Below are positions 34,277 through 44,480 of a stretch of 64,000 bases of DNA, piece after piece. The position numbers and the translations under genes are program-made. The notes under the pieces were generated by a model, which saw only the letters and a program-made list of their open reading frames with translations, did not search any database and was not told the origin of the DNA. The DNA is from Sphingomonas sp. LT1P40 (GTDB lineage Bacteria > Pseudomonadota > Alphaproteobacteria > Sphingomonadales > Sphingomonadaceae): contig NZ_JAXOJT010000001.1 of assembly GCF_036663835.1 (NCBI RefSeq), forward strand, positions 124,001 to 188,000, read 5' to 3'. The stretch's first letter is position 1. Every line of letters starts with the position of its first letter.

Positions 34277-35485
34277 ATGAAGCGCCGCACCGGACAAGAC
34301 CGCAGCATCACCCGCAACTGGAAGCCCGCCACGCTCGCCGTGCGCGGCGGCACCGCCCGTTCGGAATGGGGGGAGACCAGCGAGGCGCTCTTCCTCACTT
34401 CCGGCTATGCCTATGATTGCGCCGGAGATGCCGCCGCGCGCTTTGCCGGCGATCAACAGGGCATGACCTATTCGCGGCTGCAGAACCCGACGCTCGAGAT
34501 GCTGGAACAGCGGATCGCGTTGCTGGAGGGCAGCGAGGCATGCCGCGCCACCGCATCGGGGATGGCGGCGATGACCGCTGCCTTGCTGTGCCAGCTCCAG
34601 ACCGGCGATCATCTGGTCGGCGGGCGCGCCGCCTTCGGGTCGTGCCGCTGGCTGACCGACACGTTGCTGCCCAAGTTCGGGATCGAGACGACATTGGTGG
34701 ACGCGCGCGATCCGCAGCAGTTCGTCGATGCGATCCGCCCGAATACGAAGGTGTTCTTCTTCGAAACGCCTGCCAACCCGACGATGGATGTCGTTGACCT
34801 TCAGGCGGTGTGCGACATCGCCCGCGCGCGTGGCATCACCACGGTCGTCGACAACGCCTTCGCCACCCCCGCGCTGCAGCGTCCGCTGGAGTTCGGCGCG
34901 GATGTCGTCGCTTACTCCGCGACCAAGATGATGGACGGGCAGGGCCGCGTGCTCGCCGGGGCGGTGTGCGGGACCGAGGATTTCATCAACAACACGCTGC
35001 TGCCCTTCCACCGCAATACCGGGCCGACCTTGTCGGCGTTCAACGCATGGGTGGTGCTGAAGGGTCTGGAGACGCTCGACCTGCGCATCCGCCGCCAGAG
35101 CGAGAATGCACTGAAGGTCGGCCGCTTCCTCGAAACCCGCGTGCCCAAGGTCAATTTCCCCGGCCTGCCCAGCCACCCGCAGCATAATCTGGCGATGCGT
35201 CAGATGGATGCGGCGGGGCCGATCTTCTCGATCGAGCTGGATGGCGGGCGGACTCAGGCGCACGGGCTGCTCGACGCGCTCGGCCTGATCGACATTTCGA
35301 ACAATATCGGCGATTCCCGGTCGCTGATGACTCATCCTGCCTCCACCACCCATTCAGGCGTCGCCGAAGAGCAACGGCTGCTGATGGGCGTGGGCGAGGG
35401 GATGCTGCGGCTGAACGTCGGGCTGGAAGACCCGGCGGATGTGATCGACGATCTGGATCAGGCGCTGACGGCGGTCGGGCTGTGA
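34277..35485 (+). CDS. metZ: O-succinylhomoserine sulfhydrylase
   Basis: A 402-residue PLP enzyme of methionine synthesis that makes homocysteine from O-succinylhomoserine and sulfide. It belongs to the Cys/Met-metabolism PLP family. The PLP lysine is in AYSATKMMDGQGR; YSRLQNPT, ETPANPTMDVVD (Asn-Pro) and SLMTHPASTTHS are also conserved. Length is normal. The start at 34277 has no strong Shine-Dalgarno. The gene leads an operon with apaG, a LysR gene and a GNAT gene, joined mainly by overlapping stop-start codons. Confidence 0.94.
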   Translation: MKRRTGQDRSITRNWKPATLAVRGGTARSEWGETSEALFLTSGYAYDCAGDAAARFAGDQQGMTYSRLQNPTLEMLEQRIALLEGSEACRATASGMAAMTAALLCQLQTGDHLVGGRAAFGSCRWLTDTLLPKFGIETTLVDARDPQQFVDAIRPNTKVFFFETPANPTMDVVDLQAVCDIARARGITTVVDNAFATPALQRPLEFGADVVAYSATKMMDGQGRVLAGAVCGTEDFINNTLLPFHRNTGPTLSAFNAWVVLKGLETLDLRIRRQSENALKVGRFLETRVPKVNFPGLPSHPQHNLAMRQMDAAGPIFSIELDGGRTQAHGLLDALGLIDISNNIGDSRSLMTHPASTTHSGVAEEQRLLMGVGEGMLRLNVGLEDPADVIDDLDQALTAVGL

Positions 35486-35880
35486 AGGCGCTGTTCGGCG
35501 AGGAAGCAACGACCCGCGACATCGTCGTGCGGGTTTCGGTCAGCTATCTTCCCGAACAGTCGGAGCCGGATCGCGGTCGTTGGTTCTGGGCCTATCACAT
35601 CCGCATCGAAAACGAATCGCATCAGGCTGTGCAGTTGCTCACCCGCCATTGGATCATCACCGACGGGCGCGGCGTGAAGCACAATGTCGAGGGCGAAGGC
35701 GTGATCGGCGAGCAGCCGATGATCGCGCCCGGCTCCAGCTATGACTATGTTTCGGGCTGTCCGCTGGCGACGCCGACCGGATCGATGCAGGGCAGTTACG
35801 AAATGGTCGGCGCGGACGGCATGACGTTCGACGTGGCCATCCCCAAATTCGCGCTGCGTGCGCCAGCGGTCGCGGAGTGA
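35482..35880 (+). CDS. apaG: ApaG protein
   Basis: A 132-residue protein with the DUF525 fibronectin-type fold: YLPEQSEPDRGRWFWAYHIRIENES, QLLTRHWIITDGRG and GVIGEQPMIAPGSSYDYVSG, then PTGSMQGSYEM. In enterobacteria ApaG affects Co2+ and Mg2+ traffic; its molecular role is not fixed. The GTG start at 35482 forms a GTGA overlap with the metZ stop. Confidence 0.94.
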   Translation: MKALFGEEATTRDIVVRVSVSYLPEQSEPDRGRWFWAYHIRIENESHQAVQLLTRHWIITDGRGVKHNVEGEGVIGEQPMIAPGSSYDYVSGCPLATPTGSMQGSYEMVGADGMTFDVAIPKFALRAPAVAE

Positions 35881-35884
35881 TCGA

Positions 35885-36679
35885 ATGAAGCGGACCCATC
35901 TTCCCCTTAACGGCCTGCGCGTGCTCGACGCGGCGGCACGGCATTTGTCGTTTACGCGCGCGGCGGACGAACTGGCGGTGACCCCGGCTGCGGTCGGGCA
36001 ACAGATTCGCGCGCTGGAGGACACGCTGGGCGTCGTCCTGTTCCGGCGCACGACCAAAGGGCTGGAGCTGACGCCCGAAGCAGAGGCTGGTCTCGGCGCG
36101 CTGCGTGCCGGCTTCCTGCAATTCGAGGAATCGGTGCGCGCAATGCAGGCGGGGCAATCGTCCAAATCGCTGACCATCGCGGCCCCCCGCGACCTGACCG
36201 AAAAATGGCTGATGCCGCGCCTTGCCGAAATCGCGCGCGGCGATTCCGAACTGCGTTTCGTGCTGGTCGCGGCGGACGAGGCGATCGACTTCACCGAAGC
36301 CAATCTCGACCTCGCGATCCGCTGGGGCGAGGGGCCGGGCGAGAATGAGGGTGAGGCGCTGGAAAGCGACGGCATGGTCACCGTCGCGCGGCCCGATTCG
36401 CGCGTCGAGGCACCGATCGCCTGGCCCGGCTGCGTCGCCGAGGATGGCGTTGCGCTGGTCCGCGTCGGCGATGCCGGCCTTGCGCTCGATGCCGCTGCCG
36501 AGGGGCTGGGGCGGGCGACGATACCTGAGCTGCTCGCGCGCGGCGATATCGAGGGGGGGCGTGTGGTCGTGGTCGGCGAGCCAAAACCCGCAAAATTCGG
36601 TTACTGGATGGTGGCCCCGCTGCCGCAGTGGCGGCAGAAGAAGGTCAAATCGCTGGTCGAAGCGCTGGGCGAGGCGTGA
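35885..36679 (+). CDS. LysR-family transcriptional regulator (GcvA-like)
   Basis: A 264-residue regulator with an N-terminal winged helix-turn-helix (about 5-65: RVLDAAARHLSFTRAADELAVTPAAVGQQIRALE) and a short LysR substrate domain. The start of the effector domain (KSLTIAAPRDLTEKWLMPRLAEI) and DLAIRWGEG are typical of the GcvA subgroup. It begins 4 bases after the apaG stop (ATG at 35885). Its likely targets, perhaps the metZ operon, are not shown by the sequence. Confidence 0.9.
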   Translation: MKRTHLPLNGLRVLDAAARHLSFTRAADELAVTPAAVGQQIRALEDTLGVVLFRRTTKGLELTPEAEAGLGALRAGFLQFEESVRAMQAGQSSKSLTIAAPRDLTEKWLMPRLAEIARGDSELRFVLVAADEAIDFTEANLDLAIRWGEGPGENEGEALESDGMVTVARPDSRVEAPIAWPGCVAEDGVALVRVGDAGLALDAAAEGLGRATIPELLARGDIEGGRVVVVGEPKPAKFGYWMVAPLPQWRQKKVKSLVEALGEA

Positions 36680-37227
36680 CGTCCCCACCGACCCCGGTCC
36701 TAACCACCGCGCGGTTGCGGCTGCGTGCATTCCAGCCTGAGGATGCCGAAGCGTTGCACCCGACACTGGCCGATGCCGATCTGATGACCTGGTGGTCCAG
36801 CGCCCCGCATGCGACGCTCGCTGAAACGCGCGATTATTTCGTGCCGCGCGAGGGTGAGAAACGCTGGCGCAGCTGGGCGATTACGCGCGCGCCGGACGAT
36901 ACCGCGATCGGATGGGTCTCGGTCGGCGAGCGCCGTCCGGGCGTCAGCGAAATCGGCTATATGCTCGCTCGCGCGCACTGGGGCGACGGCATCGCGCGTG
37001 AGGGCGTGAGCGCGGTGATCGACCATCTGTTCGCGGTGGAGAAGCACCGCCGCGTGTTCGCCGATACCGACCCCGAAAACATGGCCTCACGCGGTTTGCT
37101 CGAACGGCTCGGCTTCTGGAAAGAAGGGCTGCTGCGCGAGGAATGGGAAACCCATATCGGCGTGCGTGACAGCGTGATCTATGGCCTGCTCCGCAACGAG
37201 TGGCGGGCGGAACAGGCCCGCGCCTAA
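36676..37227 (+). CDS. GNAT acetyltransferase (RimJ/RimL type)
   Basis: A 183-residue N-acetyltransferase. The RimJ/RimL pattern is visible: LTTARLRLRAFQPEDAEAL at the start, SEIGYMLARAHWGDGIAREGVSAVIDHLF (acetyl-CoA site) and DPENMASRGLLERLGF at the end. Start GTG at 36676 is coupled to the LysR stop by a GTGA overlap. Substrate unknown. Its stop shares bases with the convergent serine hydrolase stop (CTAA). Confidence 0.9.
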   Translation: MTSPPTPVLTTARLRLRAFQPEDAEALHPTLADADLMTWWSSAPHATLAETRDYFVPREGEKRWRSWAITRAPDDTAIGWVSVGERRPGVSEIGYMLARAHWGDGIAREGVSAVIDHLFAVEKHRRVFADTDPENMASRGLLERLGFWKEGLLREEWETHIGVRDSVIYGLLRNEWRAEQARA

Positions 37228-38528
37228 CGCGCCGCCAGTTGCGACAGCAACCGGTTCATCAGGTTGATGAAAACCGTCTGATCGACCGCACCATCGGGGC
37301 GATTCCACCCGCCGGTGACCGCGAACCAGTTGCCCTGCTTGGTCCGCACCAGCCAGCTGCCAAAGATCACGCCCGGCTCCGATCCGCCCTTGAACCCGGC
37401 ATAATCGAACTGGGTGGCGCTGGGCAGACCCGGATTGACCGCAAGTATGTCGAGCGCGCGCTGGCCGCCACGCGTTCGCAGCCAGTTGAGCACCGCGGCC
37501 TCGTCCCGCGCGCTCGCAAACCATTCCACGTCGGGGCCGACGGGCTTGTCGCCAAAGATCGCCGGATCAACCTGCGTCTTGCCCAGCCGGGTAGCATTGT
37601 CTCGCAGCAACCGACGTCGCCCGTCCGCTCCGGCGGCTTTCCACGCGGCGGCAATGTCGGCATTGCCCGACGATTTCAGCCGGAACGCCTCGATCGTCGT
37701 TAGCACGGGCAAGGTCGCTGCGGGGTTGGCGACGCCAGTCGCTGTAACCATCGCATCCACCCGTTCCCGGCCCAGCGCCGTCAACAGCGTGTCGGTGGCG
37801 GTGTTGTCGCTGATCGAAATCATCAGCGTCGCCAGCGTGTGCAGCGTCACCGGCGCGTCTTTCGGCCAGCTCTGTGTAACGCCGGACGGCAGCGAGCGCG
37901 GCCCGAGGGTTACAATATCGCTCCACTTGCGCGCGCCGGAATTCACCTGTCGCGCCGCTTCCGCCAGGACCCACAGCTTGAACGCCGAACCGATTGGCAT
38001 TGGCTGATCGCCGCGCAGTTCCGACACCGGCGTGGCGGCGTCACCCAGCGCATAGATGCCGAATGCGGTCGTGCCGGGGAGCGCGCGCAGATCGGCCTCG
38101 ACCTTTTCCACGCTGTCGTCTCGGGGTTCGACCTTGGCAAAGCGCAACCCGGTTACCGGGTGGGGCAATGCGGAATCGACCACGATGTCGATCGTGCCGA
38201 TGCCGCGCTCGAAACCGATCAGCACGGTCGCCTGATAGGGTGAGGCCGCGATGATCTTCTCCACCTTGATCGCTGCACCGAACTGCGCCTTTAACTGGAC
38301 GCCGATCTGGTCGAACTGCGCGCGCGGGATCTGCGTCTTGAATGCGCTGGCGAAATAGCTTTCGTAATCGCCGGTGCCATTGATGATGGCGGGCAGTTTT
38401 TCGGCCTGCTGCACCATCGCCGGGGCCGGTTGGACAACCGCGGCGACCGGCGGCGGGGTCTGCGCGGCAGCGGGAAGCACGGGTGGGGCGATCAGGCACA
38501 GCGCGGCAAGCAGATGGACAGGCTTCAT
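37224..38528 (-). CDS. Exported serine hydrolase of the class A beta-lactamase superfamily
   Basis: A 434-residue exported protein (signal peptide 1-23, ending AAAQ). An N-terminal domain of about 125 residues (DUF3887-like) precedes the penicillin-binding/beta-lactamase fold. Motifs are SAFK (Ser181, Lys184), SDN (Ser240-Asp241-Asn242) and KGG (380-382). The omega-loop ExxLN general-base motif of class A beta-lactamases is not apparent, so hydrolysis of beta-lactam drugs is not supported. A peptidase or esterase role is equally possible. It is the third gene of a cluster led by an ECF sigma factor gene on the same strand. Confidence 0.88.
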   Translation of the reverse strand: MKPVHLLAALCLIAPPVLPAAAQTPPPVAAVVQPAPAMVQQAEKLPAIINGTGDYESYFASAFKTQIPRAQFDQIGVQLKAQFGAAIKVEKIIAASPYQATVLIGFERGIGTIDIVVDSALPHPVTGLRFAKVEPRDDSVEKVEADLRALPGTTAFGIYALGDAATPVSELRGDQPMPIGSAFKLWVLAEAARQVNSGARKWSDIVTLGPRSLPSGVTQSWPKDAPVTLHTLATLMISISDNTATDTLLTALGRERVDAMVTATGVANPAATLPVLTTIEAFRLKSSGNADIAAAWKAAGADGRRRLLRDNATRLGKTQVDPAIFGDKPVGPDVEWFASARDEAAVLNWLRTRGGQRALDILAVNPGLPSATQFDYAGFKGGSEPGVIFGSWLVRTKQGNWFAVTGGWNRPDGAVDQTVFINLMNRLLSQLAAR

Positions 38529-38540
38529 CGAAACATCCTC

Positions 38541-39131
38541 TCAGGATCGGGTGATAACGGGATCGGCGGTTGCGTCGAGCGCGGCGATTTCGGTGTCGAG
38601 TGCGCGGGCGGCGCGGGCGTTGAGCCACCACACGCCCCAGAAGATGCCACCGACGATCGCCGCAGCCACGGCCCCCACGGCAAAGGAAGCGGACAGCGGC
38701 ATGGTCTGCGCAATGGCCCGCATCGTAGCGGCGAGGAACAGGATCATGCCCGGCACCATGGGCCCCAGATACCAGCGGCCGACGCTGGCCAGCGCATCGC
38801 GCTGTCCGACCAGCCGGGCGTGGTAATGCGCGTGGGCATCGCGGGCGAGCGCGGCGGGATCGTCCTTCGGACGCCGCTGCCACAAATTCCACATCACCAG
38901 CAGCGTACCTGCGATCAGCACCGCGCTGGCGATGCGGACACCCCAGTCGGGCGTGGTGAAGCCGATCCGGCCAAAGGCGGCGATGACGAGGGCACCCGCC
39001 GCATATTCGACGATGTCGCGGCGAAACACGCGGCGGCGCAGAACGGCCTCCCGCTGCTCCAGCTCGGCACGCGACAGGCCGCGCGCCTCGCTCTGCTGTG
39101 CGGTCCACAGCTTGACGATCGGGTCCGTCAT
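38541..39131 (-). CDS. Membrane protein coupled to an ECF sigma factor
   Basis: A 196-residue protein with an N-terminal cytoplasmic part of about 42 residues (LWTAQQSEARGLSRAELEQREAVLRRR, predicted helical), then about four membrane helices (about 43-60, 66-84, 122-140 and 147-168). No family is recognised. Its ATG overlaps the sigma factor stop by 4 bases (ATGA at 39128-39131), so the two are translated together. A role in holding the sigma factor at the membrane would be like NrsF-type anti-sigma proteins, but is unproven. Confidence 0.75.
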   Translation of the reverse strand: MTDPIVKLWTAQQSEARGLSRAELEQREAVLRRRVFRRDIVEYAAGALVIAAFGRIGFTTPDWGVRIASAVLIAGTLLVMWNLWQRRPKDDPAALARDAHAHYHARLVGQRDALASVGRWYLGPMVPGMILFLAATMRAIAQTMPLSASFAVGAVAAAIVGGIFWGVWWLNARAARALDTEIAALDATADPVITRS

Positions 39132-39655
39132 GCGGGAGTCCCTTCTGCGAAATGGCTGGCCAGCATCGCCTTGATGCGGTGAATCTTGACTGCGACATTG
39201 CCGGCGGAAAGCCCGGTAACCTCACCGATCGCGGCGGCGTCCAGCCCTTCCAGATAGAGCAGGATCACGCTGCGGTCGGGATGCTTGAGCGTGGCGATCA
39301 GCATGCGGACGCGGTCGAGCAACTGTGCATTGCTCGCGTCGCCCTCCGGGTCGCCCGGCGCGGTCAGCGCCTCGGCATCTTCCAGCGTGACCAGCTTCGC
39401 CGACCGCGCACCGCGCGACGCATGAGTCGCGGTGACATTGTGCGCTACGCGATAGGTCCAGGTGCCGATGCTGCAGCGCCCGTCGAAACCGGCAAAGCTG
39501 CGCCACAGCGCCAGATGAATGTCCTGCTCCAGATCGCGGGCGCGGTCCCCGTCCGCCTCCACCGCACGGGCCAGGCGGGCGATCGCCGGGGCATGCGCGG
39601 CGCTGGCATCGGCGTAGAGCCGATCCTGTGCGATGCTGGTGTCGTCCCCGTTCAT
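39128..39655 (-). CDS. ECF-type RNA polymerase sigma factor
   Basis: A 175-residue sigma factor with only region 2 (about 20-90, DLEQDIHLALWRSFAGFDGRCSIGTWTYRVAHN) and region 4 (about 115-165, DRSVILLYLEGLDAAAIGEVTGLSAGNVAVKIHRIKA). AAAGGGG precedes the ATG. It heads a same-strand cluster with a membrane protein and a serine hydrolase. A classical zinc anti-sigma gene is not adjacent. Stress or envelope signalling is the usual role for this group; the signal is unknown. Confidence 0.92.
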   Translation of the reverse strand: MNGDDTSIAQDRLYADASAAHAPAIARLARAVEADGDRARDLEQDIHLALWRSFAGFDGRCSIGTWTYRVAHNVTATHASRGARSAKLVTLEDAEALTAPGDPEGDASNAQLLDRVRMLIATLKHPDRSVILLYLEGLDAAAIGEVTGLSAGNVAVKIHRIKAMLASHFAEGTPA

Positions 39656-39713
39656 GCCCCTTTAGTCGCGGGGTTCGCGGCGTTCTTACAGGCCTAGGTG
39701 AAAAAACTTTTCT

Positions 39714-41807
<2,094 letters not shown>

Positions 41808-41854
41808 TTATCGAACCCGCAATTGAGCGTGTAACCAACTGGAGTTTCCTACAC

Positions 41855-42700
41855 ATGCGTATGCGTAATTTGATGGGCGCCGCCACCGGCGTCCTTGCCC
41901 TCTCTGCTGTCTCGGCCCCGGCCTATGCGCAGGATATGGCGTCCGACGAAGAGTTCACCGGTTTCTATGTCGGCGGTTCGGTCGGCTACACCGTTCAGAA
42001 CAACGATATCGGTGAGAGCATCGTCTTCGACGCGGGCCGCAACGGCAGCTTCGGCGACACGATCACCACGGCCCCGCCTGCAAGCGCAAATGCCTTCTCG
42101 CCCGGTTTCTGCAACGGCGCGGCAACCTCGAACCTCAACAATTCGTGCGTCAACGACAAGGACGACATCGAATATTACGCCCGCGTCGGTTTCGACAAGC
42201 AGTTCGGCGGCGTTGTCGTCGGCCTGGTCGGTGAGTTCGGCAAGTCGCAGATCAGCGACAGCGTGTCGGCGTTCAGCACTACCCCGGCTTTCTACACCAT
42301 GACCCGCGAACTCGACTGGAACGCCGCGCTGCGTGCCCGCGCCGGTTATGCGGTCGGTCCGCAGACGTTGGTCTATGGTACCGGCGGCGGTGCTTATGCC
42401 AAGCTCGGCAGCAGCTTCACCACCGGCAACGGCGCGAATTCGTTCGCGGTGTCGGGCGACGACATGGTGTGGGGCTGGCAGGCTGGCGGCGGTCTCGAGC
42501 AGAAGCTGGGCAGCAACTTCTCGATCGGCGTCGAATATCTCTACAGCCGCTATAACGACGATGAGTCGCGCGTGAATGTCGGCAACGGCACGGCGGGTGC
42601 GACCAACCCGTTCGTTCTGGCCGGCGGTGCGGACTTCCGTCGCAGCAGTGACCGGTTCGACTTCCACTCGCTCCGCGCGACGGCGGCGTTCCGCTTCTAA
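41855..42700 (+). CDS. Outer-membrane beta-barrel protein
   Basis: A 281-residue protein with signal peptide (about 1-27, ending AYAQ) followed by a beta-barrel domain of the porin/OmpA-like family (PF13505). It has alternating strands such as FTGFYVGGSVGYTVQNNDIGE and AALRARAGYAVGPQTLVYGTG, ends with LRATAAFRF (terminal aromatic residue for barrel assembly) and has two Cys (CNGAA and NNSC) in a loop. Such proteins are abundant in sphingomonad outer membranes, with structural or permeability roles. Start ATG at 41855, or 41861, is not distinguished. Confidence 0.9.
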   Translation: MRMRNLMGAATGVLALSAVSAPAYAQDMASDEEFTGFYVGGSVGYTVQNNDIGESIVFDAGRNGSFGDTITTAPPASANAFSPGFCNGAATSNLNNSCVNDKDDIEYYARVGFDKQFGGVVVGLVGEFGKSQISDSVSAFSTTPAFYTMTRELDWNAALRARAGYAVGPQTLVYGTGGGAYAKLGSSFTTGNGANSFAVSGDDMVWGWQAGGGLEQKLGSNFSIGVEYLYSRYNDDESRVNVGNGTAGATNPFVLAGGADFRRSSDRFDFHSLRATAAFRF

Positions 42701-42720
42701 GCGGGCGCAGACGGCAAACA

Positions 42721-42755
42721 AAAAAGGCCGGCGGAGCGATCCGCCGGCCTTTTCT
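42721..42755. terminator. Bidirectional intrinsic terminator between porin-like gene and gcrA
   Basis: A 13-base-pair perfect stem (42723-42735 with 42740-42752) and 4-base loop lies between T-rich (TTTTC, plus strand) and A-rich (AAAAA, giving T on the minus strand) flanks. It can end transcription from both convergent genes. Confidence 0.85.
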
Positions 42756-42772
42756 TGTTGAGTATGCCGTTC

Positions 42773-43459
42773 TCAGCGAACGCGCGGGCCGCCATAGGGC
42801 ATCGGCGGCGGCGGGCGGCGGTCGCGGCGGGGAAGCTGTGCCTGATAGGCATGGCCGCAATGCGCCACGCAATATGGGAAGCCTGGGTTCACCTTGTCGC
42901 CGCAAAAATGAAAGTCCGGCTCGCCCGGATGGCCCAGCGGCCATTTGCAGATGCGGTCGTTCAGGTCGAGCAAGCCGGTCTTGCCCTCGATTTCCTTGCT
43001 CGGCTTGGCCGGGACCAGTCGGCGGGGCGGGGCCGGAGTGATCGGCGGCGATTGCTCGCCCGGATTCTGGCGGATGAAGCCGCCAGGACCGACCGAACGC
43101 ATCACCGGCCCTTCGCGCACAGGCGCGGCAACAGGGGCGGCGTCGTCGCCGTCATCCTCATCGTCGATTTCGGGTTCGGGTGCAGGCGCGGGCGCTGCCG
43201 CAACCTTGGGCACTGGCTTTGGCGCTGGCGCCGGTGGCGGCGCGGCAGCAGCTGGTGGCGAGGCGGGCGCGGCCTTCGCCTCCACCGTCGCCGCATTGGG
43301 CTTCACCGGCGACGGGCGCGAGGCGAGGCCCAGCCGATGCGCCTTGCCGATCACTGCGTTGCGGCTGACGCCGCCCAGTTCCTCGGCAATCTGCGTTGCG
43401 GTCAGGCCGCTGTCCCACATCTTGCGCAGCGTCTCGATCCGTTCGTCGGTCCAGCTCAT
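42773..43459 (-). CDS. gcrA: GcrA family cell-cycle regulator
   Basis: A 228-residue protein. The N-terminal helix-turn-helix domain starts MSWTDERIETLRKMWDSG and continues LTATQIAEELGGVSRNAVIGKAHRLGL (residues 1-46), the canonical GcrA signature. A Pro/Ala-rich linker with an acidic run (EIDDEDDGDDAA) is followed by a conserved C-terminal segment (GLLDLNDRICKWPLGHPGEPDFHFCGDKVNPGFPYC), which binds sigma factor in GcrA. It is a factor for transcription at CcrM-methylated GANTC promoters. A GAATC site lies 15 bases before the start. AAGGACG upstream of ATG is a plausible ribosome-binding site. Confidence 0.96.
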   Translation of the reverse strand: MSWTDERIETLRKMWDSGLTATQIAEELGGVSRNAVIGKAHRLGLASRPSPVKPNAATVEAKAAPASPPAAAAPPPAPAPKPVPKVAAAPAPAPEPEIDDEDDGDDAAPVAAPVREGPVMRSVGPGGFIRQNPGEQSPPITPAPPRRLVPAKPSKEIEGKTGLLDLNDRICKWPLGHPGEPDFHFCGDKVNPGFPYCVAHCGHAYQAQLPRRDRRPPPPMPYGGPRVR

Positions 43460-43473
43460 TTGTCGTCCTTAAA

Positions 43474-43478
43474 GAATC
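43474..43478. promoter_or_regulatory. GANTC (CcrM methylation) site upstream of gcrA
   Basis: GAATC occurs in the 62-base gap between gcrA and the ABC permease gene, 15 bases from the gcrA ATG. GANTC is the CcrM methylation sequence, and GcrA-bound promoters often carry it, so methylation-dependent autoregulation is possible. Confidence 0.4.
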
Positions 43479-43521
43479 ATCCCGTTGCCGGGAGGTGCCG
43501 CAGCGATTACCCGGCATAACC

Positions 43522-44367
43522 ATGCCTGAACAACCCCAACCGCATGAAACATCGATGTCCGCCCCCGGCGTTCCGGTCATCCGCAACGTGAATTGGGGAG
43601 GGCTTTGGACGCTATATGTGAAGGAGGTACGCCGTTTCTTCAAGGTCCAGCTCCAGACGATCTGGGCACCGGCGGTCACGACCCTGTTGTTTCTGGTGGT
43701 TTTCAGCGTCGCTTTGGGCGGCAGCGGACGCACCGTAACGCTCGACGGACGCCCGATTCACTTCGCCGATTTCATCGCGCCGGGGTTGATCGTCATGGCG
43801 ATGCTGCAAAATGCCTTCGCCAATGCCAGCTTCTCGCTGCTGGTCGGCAAGATTCAGGGGACGATCGTCGATTATCTGATGCCGCCGCTCTCCACGGGCG
43901 AATTGCTGGCTGCACTGGCGGGCGGGGCGGTGACCCGTGCCTTTTGCGTCGGCGGGGCAGTGTGGCTGGCGATGGCGCTGTGGCCGGGGGTGCATGTCAC
44001 GCCGCATCATCTATGGGCGATCCTGTGGTTCGGCTTTCTCGGTGCGTTGTTTCTGGCGCTGCTTGGCGTGCTGACGTCGATCTGGGCTGAGAAGTTCGAT
44101 CACGCCGCGGCCGTCACCAATTTCGTCGTCGCGCCGCTCGCACTCTTGTCCGGCACCTTTTACTCGGTCGATCGCCTGTCGCCGACATTTCAGGCGATCA
44201 GCCACGCCAACCCGTTTTTCTACATCATCTCGGGCTTTCGCTACGGCTTTCTCGACGCGGCGGACTCGCCGATCCTGGTCGGCAGCGTCGTCATCCTCGG
44301 CATCGACATCGCGCTTGGCTTGCTGTGCTACGCGCTGCTGCGCTCGGGCTGGAACATCAAGAATTAG
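43522..44367 (+). CDS. ABC-2 type transporter permease
   Basis: A 281-residue membrane protein with six helices (starting around residue 50), of the ABC-2 (NodJ/YadH/DrrB) permease group. The soluble N-terminus is followed by WTLYVKEVRRFFKVQLQTIWAP, IHFADFIAPGLIVMAMLQNAFANASFSL and ISHANPFFYIISGFRYGF, typical for the family. It would export a polysaccharide, lipid or drug with an ATPase encoded elsewhere; no ATPase gene is adjacent. The start at 43522 is uncertain; 43555 is an in-frame alternative. Confidence 0.88.
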   Translation: MPEQPQPHETSMSAPGVPVIRNVNWGGLWTLYVKEVRRFFKVQLQTIWAPAVTTLLFLVVFSVALGGSGRTVTLDGRPIHFADFIAPGLIVMAMLQNAFANASFSLLVGKIQGTIVDYLMPPLSTGELLAALAGGAVTRAFCVGGAVWLAMALWPGVHVTPHHLWAILWFGFLGALFLALLGVLTSIWAEKFDHAAAVTNFVVAPLALLSGTFYSVDRLSPTFQAISHANPFFYIISGFRYGFLDAADSPILVGSVVILGIDIALGLLCYALLRSGWNIKN

Positions 44368-44413
44368 GTGCGGGGTTGCCGCGTCGTTGCGGTGACGATA
44401 AAAGCTCGCTCCG

Positions 44414-44438
44414 GGCGGTCCGGTTGGGCCGCCTTTTT
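44414..44438 (+). terminator. Intrinsic terminator after the ABC permease gene
   Basis: An 8-base-pair stem (44414-44421 with 44426-44433) and 4-base loop are followed by TTTTT. It separates the permease from argD. Confidence 0.8.
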
Positions 44439-44480
44439 GTATTTCCGGAGCAATCCTCAAGTCCCGAAAGGAGCAGTTCG

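Noticed and set aside
37224..38528. Antibiotic-resistance beta-lactamase
   Set aside because: The fold motifs fit the superfamily, but the class A general-base motif is not visible and an extra domain is present; resistance is not supported.
39680..39713. GTGAA...TTCAC inverted repeat after parE as a terminator
   Set aside because: The stem is AT-rich with a minimal loop and no following U-tract on the minus strand.
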